The notes: generated from the sequence alone by a model not told the origin. Shown: positions 25,592 to 33,708, counted from the first letter of the stretch. The stretch is DNA of 64,000 bases from Fidelibacterota bacterium (GCA_004124875.1 SCKJ01000004.1:62001-126000), one strand, 5' to 3'. A program made the numbers and translations.

Positions 25592-26050
25592 TTACAAGGC
25601 ATCCAGGGCGCCAAAAATATCCTCTATTGTCGCCGTGTCATCGCCCGGCGATTTTTCCACGTTAGACCAGCGCACCTTGCCTGCCTTGTCGATGAGAAAT
25701 TCCGCGCGATTGGCAGTATGCCCCGGCAGCTTCACGCCATAGTTATCGGCGATCTCCAGGGTCATATCGCTGAGCATCGGATAGTCGATGCCGCCCATCG
25801 AATCGCAGAATGCCTCCTGGCTGAACGCGTTGTCAACGCTGACGGCAATGACCTCACAGTCCCTGGAACGGAATCCGTCCAGATTGCTGTTGTACCGGGG
25901 GAGCTGTACGGCGCAGACGCCTGAGAAAGCCTTCACGTAGAAGACTAAAAATACGTTCTTGCTCCCGCTATAATCAGACAAGGCCACAGTGTTTCCCTTT
26001 AAGTCCGTCCCGGAAAATTGTGGCGCCTGGTCTCCAATATTAAGCGACAT
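25592..26050 (-). CDS. Peroxiredoxin (AhpE/BCP-like) with altered catalytic motif
   Basis: A 152-residue thioredoxin-fold peroxidase. It starts MSLNIGDQAPQFSGTDLKGN. The peroxidatic Cys lies in FYVKAFSGVCAVQLP. The family motif is PxxxT/SxxC; Ser is kept three residues before the Cys, but the near-universal Pro seven residues before it is Val here (GTG codon). The conserved Arg occurs in HTANRAEFLID. The start overlaps the Fur-family gene by 11 bases, so the regulator and the peroxidase are translationally linked. The reductant is unknown. Confidence 0.88.
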   Translation of the reverse strand: MSLNIGDQAPQFSGTDLKGNTVALSDYSGSKNVFLVFYVKAFSGVCAVQLPRYNSNLDGFRSRDCEVIAVSVDNAFSQEAFCDSMGGIDYPMLSDMTLEIADNYGVKLPGHTANRAEFLIDKAGKVRWSNVEKSPGDDTATIEDIFGALDAL

Positions 26051-26444
26051 GGCTATTTTCTCCTTTTATCTCTTTGATTTGGCATTCATTGCACACGCCC
26101 AACAGTTCCAGATTGATGCCGGTGACTTTGAAGGGCACATCGGCAGGCAGCCCGGCAGTCATATCATCGTGTGACATGTGGATATCGAAAATAGAGCTGC
26201 AAGTGAGGCAGCGAAAATGATCGTGTGGCGAGAGGTTGGCATCGAACCGCGATTGGCCATCAGCATTAATCCGGCGGATCTGCCCCATCTCTTCCAACTG
26301 GGCCAAATTGCGGTAGACCGTCCCCAGGGAGATGTTGGAGATTTCCCGCCGCACTTTGTCATAAACCCAATCGGCCGTGGGATGACTCTCGGTGGCCTGT
26401 AAAATTGACAGGATGGATTCTCTTTGTCTGCTGTAGCGCATCAT
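26040..26444 (-). CDS. Fur-family regulator, PerR-like
   Basis: A 134-residue DNA-binding repressor. An N-terminal winged helix (SRQRESILSILQATESHPTA, SLGTVYRNLAQLEEMGQI) is followed by a metal-binding dimer domain with HDHFRCLTC and GVCNEC, the two CxxC of the structural zinc site. The regulatory-site residues are consistent with PerR, but Fur and PerR cannot be separated with certainty from sequence. The gene content downstream (peroxiredoxin, rubrerythrin) favours a peroxide sensor. It probably represses its own operon through the dyads just upstream. Confidence 0.88.
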   Translation of the reverse strand: MMRYSRQRESILSILQATESHPTADWVYDKVRREISNISLGTVYRNLAQLEEMGQIRRINADGQSRFDANLSPHDHFRCLTCSSIFDIHMSHDDMTAGLPADVPFKVTGINLELLGVCNECQIKEIKGENSHVA

Positions 26445-26449
26445 AAACA

Positions 26450-26474
26450 GTAATAGTTACCATTAAGTTTAATG
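26450..26474. promoter_or_regulatory. Candidate Fur/PerR operator dyads upstream of the regulator gene
   Basis: Two adjacent short palindromes lie 5-30 bases upstream of the regulator start: GTAATAGTTAC (26450-26460; arms GTAA/TTAC) and CATTAAGTTTAATG (26461-26474; arms CATTAA/TTAATG). Read on the minus strand, the second overlaps a possible -10 (TAAACT), 18 bases after a TTGCGA -35. AT-rich dyads of this type bind Fur-family proteins. The fit to a PerR consensus is only partial. Confidence 0.45.
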
Positions 26475-26578
26475 GCTGCATACGCCGGTTCGCAACACAA
26501 ATTTACGGCCACAGGCACTGCCGCTGCCGCTGCCCCCTCGACCCGTCCCTTCAATGGGTAAGCGGCGTGGGTCGCATT

Positions 26579-28375
26579 TCAGTCGTCCGGAGGGAAAAAT
26601 TGCCAGGTAAGCGAATAGTGCGTCATGGGCAACGGCGATAGGTAAATGGGTGAATTCTGCACCGTTTGACTGGTGAAGTTGATACGTCCATAGCGCAGTT
26701 CGAACTGCCGCACTTTGATGCCCATCTCGTAGGTGCCCCAGAACGTCATGCTGCGCAGATCGTCATCAGGCCGGTCGAGCGGCGCCAGATCGCCATAGCG
26801 GGGGTCGAGCCACCAGGTGAAGTCGCTGCCCACCAGGATGCCCTTGAGGGAAACGAACGGCTTGGCGCGAGTCCGCTTGAGGGGCAAGGTCAGCGTGAGG
26901 GAGCCGCTGGCGTTCACCCACACCGGCAACGGGCGTTTCAGATCTGACTGCACGGCCACCACCGCAGCCTTGATGCTCAGCACTTCAGGCCAGGGCGCCA
27001 GTTGAATTTGCCCTCCGGCAGATACGGCGCTGGGTCCGTCCGGGCTCAGGAATTGGGCTGCGCGGATGCCCAGTTGCAGTCGCCGCCGCTCAAAGGTGAC
27101 CTCCATGACCGTTCGCTGGACAAGGCTTGGCCGGTCAATCCAGAAGGTCGAGCCGCCTGTGGCGACGCGGTTAAAGTGCGGGAAATCGAGATACGGGACC
27201 GACTCGTGCGAAAGTCGCCAGCGGCCCAATTTCCCGGCTAGCGCCGCGCTCAGTTCTACATGGAATCCCGCTGAGGTCGCGCCCAAACCACCGGAAACAG
27301 CCAGCCCTCCCTGAGCCCAATGGGCGCGCAAGCTGCCCAGGAGGGATGAAACGCGCAAGAAGCCCAGCTGGCCGTCTTGAATCGCGCGGTTTTTGCCGTG
27401 GAATGTCACCTGGATGGCGACCCGCTCATTGATGCGGTAGGCCGCCTGGCCGCCCAGCCAGGCCGTCTGCGATCGGCGATCAAGGTAGTTCGTTCCGGCG
27501 CCGGACGGGGCGGTAACCAGCGTGGCTGTCAGCACCGAGCCGTATAACTTCAGCGACACAGGCCCACTGTTCCAGCGCGCCGATAAGCCCTGACTCCAGG
27601 TGTCGCTCCGCCGCACATCGGCATCGATCACGGAGTCGGGGGTCCAGTACGGCAGGCCGGTCCCCTCCTGCTGGTGCAGTAGCGTGTAGTTCACCTCGAC
27701 CCGCTCCGAGAGGGTCCCGCGATAGTCGATGAGGTAATTCTGCAGGAGGAAGTTGGCGATCCCAACCGCTTCGGGAACGGACCTCCCACGCGGACCGGGA
27801 TGGGCCATGCCCTGGGCGGCGATCATCAGGTTTTTTCCAGGGCTGAGATTGATGACGGTGCCCACCTGCACATCGCGAAAGCCGAAATCGCCCTGGTCCC
27901 AGTAGAAAAACGTCTGCGTTGCTCGCTCCCCGGCATTCAAGGGGGTGGCTTTAAAGGCAACCGCCACGGGCGCTCCCCACAGGTCGTCATCATGCTCAAT
28001 GGACTTGACAGCTCGCGTGGCTGCCGGGATGGCCACCGACAGGACCGGCGCGGCAGTGGAGCCATCAAGGAGCGCCGCTCCCACTCTGATGTCGCCCGGC
28101 ACGAGGGGGTTAAGCCATGTGGCGGCGATATCGGAATGCCCCCACACGTCCCAGGGGTGGCGCAGCAGATCAGGTCCCCACCTATCCTGGGGGGTGGCGA
28201 CCATACGCTCCGTCCAGGCCACGGGCGCAGCGGCCACGCTGTCCGTCAGGGTGCTGTCACTTTGAGCGGTGCCACTTTGAGCAGGGCTGTCCGGTTGCTG
28301 CTGCCATCCAAAAAGCGGGGCCGCCGACAGCGTCAGGATGCTCAGGCAGTGGGCGCATTTTGACAGACCGGCCAC
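26579..28375 (-). CDS. Predicted outer-membrane beta-barrel protein, unknown function
   Basis: A 598-residue protein. It has a short signal peptide (LSILTLSAAPLFGWQQ), then a low-complexity Ser/Thr linker, then long alternating hydrophobic/polar strands with many aromatic girdle residues (RWNSGPVSLKLYGSVLTATL, GSLTLTLPLKRTRAKPFVSL, FWGTYEMGIKVRQFELRYGR) ending in HYSLTWQFF. No TonB box, plug domain or enzyme motif was seen. It lies four bases before the ECF-S-like gene stops being read on the same strand, so the two may be cotranscribed. Substrate unknown. Confidence 0.65.
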   Translation of the reverse strand: MAGLSKCAHCLSILTLSAAPLFGWQQQPDSPAQSGTAQSDSTLTDSVAAAPVAWTERMVATPQDRWGPDLLRHPWDVWGHSDIAATWLNPLVPGDIRVGAALLDGSTAAPVLSVAIPAATRAVKSIEHDDDLWGAPVAVAFKATPLNAGERATQTFFYWDQGDFGFRDVQVGTVINLSPGKNLMIAAQGMAHPGPRGRSVPEAVGIANFLLQNYLIDYRGTLSERVEVNYTLLHQQEGTGLPYWTPDSVIDADVRRSDTWSQGLSARWNSGPVSLKLYGSVLTATLVTAPSGAGTNYLDRRSQTAWLGGQAAYRINERVAIQVTFHGKNRAIQDGQLGFLRVSSLLGSLRAHWAQGGLAVSGGLGATSAGFHVELSAALAGKLGRWRLSHESVPYLDFPHFNRVATGGSTFWIDRPSLVQRTVMEVTFERRRLQLGIRAAQFLSPDGPSAVSAGGQIQLAPWPEVLSIKAAVVAVQSDLKRPLPVWVNASGSLTLTLPLKRTRAKPFVSLKGILVGSDFTWWLDPRYGDLAPLDRPDDDLRSMTFWGTYEMGIKVRQFELRYGRINFTSQTVQNSPIYLSPLPMTHYSLTWQFFPPDD

Positions 28376-28381
28376 TGTTAT

Positions 28382-28942
28382 TTACGGCTCCTGATGCTGC
28401 TGGCCGGACTCCGTTGGCGCGCCGGGGTTGACTCGGCCCCGCCCGATTTCGATGAGCCTGGGGACCAGCAGGAAAAATATCAGCGTGTTGGATATCTGGT
28501 GCACGAGGGTAAAGACCAGGCCCGCAACCAGGACGGCGATGATCTCGGCCCTGCCGGCCCCGGAGAACAGGGGGAAACTGATGGAGGTCAGGCCATCATA
28601 CAGCAAGGTGACCGCCAGTCCCGTCACAGCCAGCATCAATCGACCGGCCGTGCTGTGCAGCTTTTGCAATGAGACGCTGAAAAAAATGCCGCCGGAACCC
28701 CCCACGACAGCCATGGCCACTATCTGGCTGACCAGCAGCAGTGGGAAGGCGAGACCCGACCCCACCGGATTGGTGGCCGAGAACAGGAACATGCCCCCCG
28801 CGCCGATGAGCATCCCCCTGCGCGCGCCGAGGGTGACTCCCGATACGAAGGCCACCGCCGTCACCACCTCGATGTTCGGCACCATGGCCAGCGCCCAGCC
28901 ACTGGCGATGAAAATAGCGGTAAACATGGCCGCCACAGACAT
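28382..28942 (-). CDS. ECF transporter S-component-like membrane protein
   Basis: About 187 residues with five to six hydrophobic helices: SVAAMFTAIFIASGWALAMV, TAVAFVSGVTLGARRGMLIG, FPLLLVSQIVAMAVVGGSGG and LVAGLVFTLVHQISNTLIFF. The PNIEVVTAVAFVSGVTLG region and the GxxxG helices match the substrate-binding S components of energy-coupling-factor vitamin or metal transporters. No EcfA or EcfT gene is nearby, so it would need a shared module elsewhere. The longest frame starts at 29047 inside the preceding HD gene; the ATG at 28942, or a TTG at 28957, follows that gene's stop and is more sensible. Confidence 0.65.
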   Translation of the reverse strand: MSVAAMFTAIFIASGWALAMVPNIEVVTAVAFVSGVTLGARRGMLIGAGGMFLFSATNPVGSGLAFPLLLVSQIVAMAVVGGSGGIFFSVSLQKLHSTAGRLMLAVTGLAVTLLYDGLTSISFPLFSGAGRAEIIAVLVAGLVFTLVHQISNTLIFFLLVPRLIEIGRGRVNPGAPTESGQQHQEP

Positions 28943-28967
28943 GAGCGTCGGGTTCAAGGGGCCTGTC

Positions 28968-29927
28968 TCAGCCGGAGTAGTGCTTCCATAACGCGGCGCG
29001 GAACCGGTTATGGCTGCTGGTAAACGGCTGCGTATCATCGGCGGCATCGAGTTCCCGGAATATCAGGTCGAGCTGGCCATCGAAAGAGTCGATCAGATGG
29101 GCTGCCAGCGCCTCGGGGAATCGTGGCGGCTGCGGCGAACCGTCCGCTTTTGAGCCCTGATGGGAAATAATCATATGCTCCAGTTGCAGCAGCAGCTGGC
29201 CGGGAATTTTGCCCAGCTCGGCGGCCGCTTCCAGCAGGATATCTCTCCCCAGCACGATATGCCCGATCAGTTGGCCTTCATCCGTGTAGCCGGCTTCCAG
29301 GCCGCCTCCCAGGCTCCGCACCTTGCCAATATCATGGAGCAGGGTCCCGGCCAGCAGCAGATCCCGATTGAGGCGCGGCTCGTGTCCGGCCAGCAGAATG
29401 GCCAGTTGGCCGGTAGATATGAGGTGCTTGAGGTAACCGCCCCTGACTGGATGATGGTGCTTGAGCGACGCCGGGATGATCAGCACGGCATCCTTGTGGC
29501 TTTTGAAAATATGGCGCAGCAGCCGTTTTATGTGGCGGTCTTTTACCGTGCCGATCATCTCCCGCAGCTGCTCCCATAGCTCCCTGGGGTCTTCCTCAAT
29601 GCGGGGGACGAGCAGCTCTTCGCGAAAGCCGTAGCGGCCATATTTTGCCGGTGTCGCCAGGGCCACCTGCGAACATTTCAGCTGCAGCGAGCCCTGGTAA
29701 CGCTCGACCACCCCCTTCACCGCAATGGGATTGCCGACTTCAAACTGGCGCTGGAGATGATCGACATTGTCCCACACGCGGCCGATGATGCGGCCGGTGG
29801 CATCCTGCAGCAACAGATCGAGGTAGCTGTCACCGGCCCGGGTAATGCGCAGGCTTTTTTCAAGGCAGATAAAAAAGCCCTGGATGGTGCTGTTTTCCTG
29901 AAAGTCTTTAATGGCGGTGAGCTGCAT
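28968..29927 (-). CDS. OB-fold and HD-domain protein, YhaM-like 3'-5' exoribonuclease
   Basis: A 319-residue cytoplasmic protein. An N-terminal OB-fold (GFFICLEKSLRITRAGDSYLD, GRIIGRVWDNVDHLQRQFEVG) is followed by an HD domain: HHHPVRGGYLKHLIS, GTLLHDIGKVRSLGG (the HD pair), EHMIISHQG and FPEALAAHLIDSFDGQLD. This matches Bacillus YhaM, a 3'-5' exonuclease on RNA and single-stranded DNA. It is divergent from the NlpC/P60 gene and is the first gene of the long minus-strand block. Confidence 0.85.
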   Translation of the reverse strand: MQLTAIKDFQENSTIQGFFICLEKSLRITRAGDSYLDLLLQDATGRIIGRVWDNVDHLQRQFEVGNPIAVKGVVERYQGSLQLKCSQVALATPAKYGRYGFREELLVPRIEEDPRELWEQLREMIGTVKDRHIKRLLRHIFKSHKDAVLIIPASLKHHHPVRGGYLKHLISTGQLAILLAGHEPRLNRDLLLAGTLLHDIGKVRSLGGGLEAGYTDEGQLIGHIVLGRDILLEAAAELGKIPGQLLLQLEHMIISHQGSKADGSPQPPRFPEALAAHLIDSFDGQLDLIFRELDAADDTQPFTSSHNRFRAALWKHYSG

Positions 29928-30019
29928 TCACGCGAATTTGAGGGCGCAGCCTCCCGTAAACAAGCTTCTAGGCCAGGTCGCCCTTATAACACCTTAACTT
30001 TTACCCGTCGTCAAAAACC

Positions 30020-30048
30020 TTGAACGTGCCCTCCCGGCAAAATAACAT
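30020..30048 (+). promoter_or_regulatory. Candidate sigma-70 promoter for the plus-strand block
   Basis: TTGAAC (30020-30025), a 17-base spacer and TAACAT (30043-30048), about 33 bases before the ATG at 30081. It sits in the divergent gap where the coding strand switches. The match is by consensus only; FCB housekeeping sigma factors can prefer other elements. Confidence 0.4.
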
Positions 30049-30080
30049 TGGGGATTCGATGTGCCAGCAGCCGCAATATC

Positions 30081-30911
30081 ATGATGGATCGACAAGCCAT
30101 GGCGCATAAGCCCGCGGACATGGTCGTCAATGCCGGTGTCGTCAATCTGTACCGCCACCCGGCGTTTGCCTCCGAAGTTGTGTCGCAGGCCTTCCTGGGA
30201 GAGTGCCCCACCGTGATCGGCCAGCAGGGTAAGTGGTTTAAATTGCGGCAGTGGGACGGCTACGAAGGTTGGGTCTATTACTTTTATTTAGCCCACAGCC
30301 CTGGCTATTTTAACGGCGCGCGGGAACTGACCGTGCTCTCGCCGGTCGTCAATATCCGCAGTGAGCCCAGCGATGGAGCGCGGGTCATCCGCGATGCCGT
30401 CTACACCAGCCGGTTGCCGGTGAACGCACAGTCCGGCGGTTGGAACCAGGTGGCGCTGCCCGATGGCGCCGAAGGTTGGATAGCCGGCCAGCACGATGGC
30501 TTTTCAGGATCGCGGCGGGAGCAGCTCGTGGCCATTGGCATGCAGTTTTTGGGAGCGCCGTACATGTGGGGCGGCAAATCGGTGCGCGGCTTTGACTGCT
30601 CCGGCCTGGTGCAGACCATCTATAAAGGCATCGGCGTCGGCCTGCCCCGGGATGCCCACTTGCAGCACCGTTTCGAAGATTTGCCCGGCACTTCGCCTGA
30701 GCTGGCCGCCGCGGGCGATCTGTTCTACTTCAGCGACACCGGCGAGGGCATCACCCATGTGGCCATGTCCATTGGCGGAGCGCAGTTCATCCACGCATCG
30801 GGATGGGTCAAAATGGAGAGCTTGAGCGCCGGTGACGACAACTTCAACCATCTGCTCAAAGGCCTTTACAGCGGCGCGAAGGACATGTCGAGGCTCATCG
30901 ATGCAGACTAA
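30081..30911 (+). CDS. SH3-domain NlpC/P60 cell-wall peptidase-like protein
   Basis: About 276 residues. Two SH3b domains (VVNAGVVNLYRHPAFASEVV ... WDGYEGWVYYFYL; TVLSPVVNIRSEPSDGARVI ... DGAEGWIAG) precede a C-terminal NlpC/P60 domain with Cys in GFDCSGLVQTIYKGIG, His in ITHVAMSIG and a third polar residue near QFIHAS. This architecture cleaves gamma-D-Glu-diamino-acid bonds in muropeptides. No signal peptide is visible, so a cytoplasmic muropeptide-recycling role is more likely than wall hydrolysis (inference). Start uncertain: tandem ATGs at 30081 and 30084, another at 30099, none with a strong ribosome-binding site. Confidence 0.85.
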   Translation: MMDRQAMAHKPADMVVNAGVVNLYRHPAFASEVVSQAFLGECPTVIGQQGKWFKLRQWDGYEGWVYYFYLAHSPGYFNGARELTVLSPVVNIRSEPSDGARVIRDAVYTSRLPVNAQSGGWNQVALPDGAEGWIAGQHDGFSGSRREQLVAIGMQFLGAPYMWGGKSVRGFDCSGLVQTIYKGIGVGLPRDAHLQHRFEDLPGTSPELAAAGDLFYFSDTGEGITHVAMSIGGAQFIHASGWVKMESLSAGDDNFNHLLKGLYSGAKDMSRLIDAD

Positions 30912-31434
30912 CGGCAACGGCATCATGAACCGCTACGTGCTGGTGCTCAACCAGAGCTACGAGCCGGTGATGGTCACCAACGCCAAGCGGGCCGTTATCC
31001 TGGTCCTGCTCGACAAGGCGGAAGAGGTGGTGCATTACGATGAGGAGATTCACTCGCCCAGCACCACCATGCCGCTACCCAGCGTCGTCAGGCTTTCGCG
31101 TTATGTGCACATTCGTTCCCGGGGCATTGTGCTGACCCGCAAAAATATCTTCAAGCGTGACAACCACCGTTGCCAGTACTGCGGCACTACCTCCGTGCCG
31201 TTGACGCTCGACCATGTCCATCCCCGCCACCGGGGCGGCAAGGACACCTGGGAAAATCTGGTTGCCGCCTGCCATCCGTGCAATGTCAAAAAGGGCAACC
31301 GCCTGCCTGCCGAAGCCGAGATGCCCCTTCGGCGCAAGCCCCACAAGCCATCACGCATCACCTATTTTCAGAAGTTCGTGCGCCGTCGCCAGGCTGCGTG
31401 GCGGCCTTACCTCTACATGGAACCGGTCTCTTGA
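30901..31434 (+). CDS. HNH endonuclease family protein
   Basis: A 177-residue protein. The N-terminal part (RYVLVLNQSYEPVMVTNAKR, VVHYDEEIHSP) is typical of a conserved HNH family found next to housekeeping genes in FCB and other phyla. The HNH core reads CQYCG, then LTLDHVHPRHRGGKDTWENL, then CHPCNVKKGNR, giving zinc-finger CxxC pairs and catalytic His/Asn. The ATG at 30901 has GAGG seven bases upstream and overlaps the previous gene by 11 bases; a second ATG at 30925 is possible. Biological role unknown; not obviously part of a restriction system. Confidence 0.85.
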   Translation: MQTNGNGIMNRYVLVLNQSYEPVMVTNAKRAVILVLLDKAEEVVHYDEEIHSPSTTMPLPSVVRLSRYVHIRSRGIVLTRKNIFKRDNHRCQYCGTTSVPLTLDHVHPRHRGGKDTWENLVAACHPCNVKKGNRLPAEAEMPLRRKPHKPSRITYFQKFVRRRQAAWRPYLYMEPVS

Positions 31435-32408
31435 GGCGGCGGATTCTCAGCGGCATGCGGCCCACGGGGAAACTGCATCTGGGCCACTATGTGGGCGCTT
31501 TGGAAAACTGGGTGAATCTGCAAAAGGACCATGACAACTTTCATTTAATTGCCGACTACCACGTCCTGACCACCCAGCATGACACGAGCGAAATCAGGCA
31601 GAACACCCTCGACATGTTGCTCGATTGGCTGGCGGCGGGCATCGATCCCGGCCAGAGCCCCATTTTCAGGCAGAGCGCCGTCAAGGAGCATACGGAGCTG
31701 TTTTTGCTGCTGAGTATGCTGGTGACCTCGGCGCGCCTGGAACGCAACCCGACCCTGAAAGCCCAGGTGCGGGACTTGCATCTGGAAAACATGAGCTATG
31801 GCCACCTGGGCTACCCGGTGCTGCAGGCGGCCGATATTTTGCTCTACCGCGGAGAGGCGGTGCCCATCGGGGAGGACCAGGGTCCCCATGTGGAAATTGC
31901 CCGGGAGCTCGCCCGGCGCTTTAATCGCCTCTATGGCAAGGTATTTCCTCTGCCGGAAGCGATGCTGACCAAGTATTCGCGGCTCCCCGGACTGCATGGA
32001 AAATCTAAAATGAGCAAATCGTTGAATAACGTAATCCTGATGTCGGACGATCCGGCGACCATTGCCAAGCGGCTGAAGCCGGCATTCACCGATCCCCTGA
32101 AACTGCGCAAGCACGATCCGGGCCGCCCGGATATTTGCTTGGTGTTCACCTACCATACCCGCTTTAATTCTGCCGGCTCAGGCGAGATCAGGTCGGGCTG
32201 CGAAAGCGGCCGCCTGGGGTGCGTTGACTGCAAGGTCATCTGCGCAACCGCCATTGCCGATGTGATGCAGCCGGTGCGGGAGCGGCGCAAGGTCTACGAA
32301 AATCGCCCCGCCGACCTGATGGACATTCTGCTGGACGGGGAGCAACGGGCCGGTGAAGTGGCCCGGCAAACCATGGGCGATGTCCACGACGCCATGCAGC
32401 TCGGCTGA
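31431..32408 (+). CDS. trpS: Tryptophan--tRNA ligase
   Basis: Class Ic aminoacyl-tRNA synthetase of 325 residues. HIGH-like motif SGMRPTGKLHLGHYVGAL at the N-terminus; DLHLENMSYGHLGYPVLQAADIL; GEDQGPHVEIARELARRFN; KMSKS loop in HGKSKMSKSLNN. The start is a TTG at 31431 that overlaps the HNH stop codon (TTGA). The first ATG, eight codons in, would remove the first strand. A cysteine-rich segment SGCESGRLGCVDCK near residue 260 may bind zinc or a cluster, as in some bacterial TrpRS. Confidence 0.95.
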   Translation: MRRRILSGMRPTGKLHLGHYVGALENWVNLQKDHDNFHLIADYHVLTTQHDTSEIRQNTLDMLLDWLAAGIDPGQSPIFRQSAVKEHTELFLLLSMLVTSARLERNPTLKAQVRDLHLENMSYGHLGYPVLQAADILLYRGEAVPIGEDQGPHVEIARELARRFNRLYGKVFPLPEAMLTKYSRLPGLHGKSKMSKSLNNVILMSDDPATIAKRLKPAFTDPLKLRKHDPGRPDICLVFTYHTRFNSAGSGEIRSGCESGRLGCVDCKVICATAIADVMQPVRERRKVYENRPADLMDILLDGEQRAGEVARQTMGDVHDAMQLG

Positions 32409-33133
32409 TGGCCTACTCGGTCCATCTCGACAACTTTGAGGGCCCGCTGGACCTCCTGCTCTACTTTATCCAGCGCGACAAAATCGACATTTATGACATT
32501 CCCATTGCTCAACTTGCCGGCGAATATCTGGAGTATCTGGGGATGATCAAGGCGCTCAATCTCGCCGTCGCCGGAGAATTCGTGGTGCTGGCAGCTTCGC
32601 TCATGCGCATCAAGGCCAAAATGCTGCTGCCCCGGACTGTTGACGAAAGCGAAGAGCTCATGGAGGATCCCCGGCAGGAGCTGGTGGACCAGTTGGTGAA
32701 CTACCAGCGGTTCAAAAGCGCGGCTGTGGAGCTGGGCGAACTGGCCGAGCTGCGTGGAGCCTACTACCCCGTGGGCGGCATGGAGCTGCCCGCAAGCAAC
32801 GGCAATGGGGTCCAGGAGTATCTACAGGACGTGAGCCTGTTCGACCTCATGTCCGTTTTCCGGGAAGTGCTGGGCCGCATGCCATCAACCGAGCCGCTGC
32901 GCATGGCGATGGAGCCGATCAAACTCGATGACCAGATGTCGGTTATCCGCCGGGCGCTGGACAGCGAGGGCAAGATCGCCTTCAAGGAAATTTTGCTCAA
33001 AGCCGTGGACCGGCATGAGGTGGTGGTGACGTTTCTGGCGCTGCTGGAAATGGTGAAGCGCCAACAAATTGTGGTGTTGCAAGCCGACCCGTTTGGTGAA
33101 ATTATGCTGCAGGGCCTGGAGGCGCAGGCATGA
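32408..33133 (+). CDS. scpA: Segregation and condensation protein A
   Basis: Kleisin subunit bridging SMC heads in chromosome condensation. The family start YSVHLDNFEGPLDLLLYFIQRDKIDIYDIPI is clear, then FVVLAASLMRIKAKMLLP. The C-terminal winged helix includes KIAFKEILLKAVDRHEVVVTFLALLEMVK. 241 aa. Start codon ATG shares one base with the trpS stop (TGATG). No smc gene in the window. Confidence 0.95.
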   Translation: MAYSVHLDNFEGPLDLLLYFIQRDKIDIYDIPIAQLAGEYLEYLGMIKALNLAVAGEFVVLAASLMRIKAKMLLPRTVDESEELMEDPRQELVDQLVNYQRFKSAAVELGELAELRGAYYPVGGMELPASNGNGVQEYLQDVSLFDLMSVFREVLGRMPSTEPLRMAMEPIKLDDQMSVIRRALDSEGKIAFKEILLKAVDRHEVVVTFLALLEMVKRQQIVVLQADPFGEIMLQGLEAQA

Positions 33134-33708
33134 CCGAGGCGATGATCGATCTGGAGCTTTTGCAGATCACCGAACTGTTGCTGACCGCCTCTCCCGAGCC
33201 GTTGACGCCGGCCAAGTTTAACCAGGTGATGGATGGGCGCGGCGGTGATCTCGAGACAATTATCACGCAGCTCAATGACCGTTTTGAGCAACAGGCGCGC
33301 CCGGTGGAAATCGTCCATGTGGCAGGAGGATACCAGCTGGTATCGCGGCCTGAGCACCGCCATTACCTGCAGAAACTCCATCAGAAGAGTGGCCGCCTTG
33401 CGCTGAGCCGCGCCGCTCTTGAAACCATCGCCGTGGTGGCCTACAAGCAGCCGATTACGCGGGGAGATATCGAACAGATCCGGGGCGTCAGCAGCGGCTC
33501 GGTTCTGCGCACGCTGCTCGAAAGGGGGCTGGTGACGGTGAAAGGGCGCGATGAAGGGCCCGGCCGGCCGCTGCTCTATGGCACCACCTCCGCTTTCCTG
33601 CAGGCGTTTGGATTGGCCGGGCTGCGCGATCTGCCCAAACTGCGCGAGATCAATGAAATCATGGGCGAGGGTGAAGCGCCGGAGGCCGTTGCTGATGCGG
33701 CTGAATAA
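33130..33708 (+). CDS. scpB: Segregation and condensation protein B
   Basis: ScpA partner with two winged-helix domains. LLQITELLLTASPEPLTPAKFNQVM at the N-terminus; LSRAALETIAVVAYKQPITRGDIEQIRGVSSGSVLRTLLERGLVTVKG is the family core, followed by TTSAFLQAFGLAGLRDLPKL. 192 aa. Overlaps scpA by four bases. Confidence 0.95.
   Translation: MTEAMIDLELLQITELLLTASPEPLTPAKFNQVMDGRGGDLETIITQLNDRFEQQARPVEIVHVAGGYQLVSRPEHRHYLQKLHQKSGRLALSRAALETIAVVAYKQPITRGDIEQIRGVSSGSVLRTLLERGLVTVKGRDEGPGRPLLYGTTSAFLQAFGLAGLRDLPKLREINEIMGEGEAPEAVADAAE

Noticed and set aside
29928-30080. Replication origin or terminus at the coding-strand switch near 30 kb
   Set aside because: No DnaA boxes, no AT-rich unwinding region, no dnaA/dnaN/gidA or dif-like site; an ordinary divergent promoter explains it.
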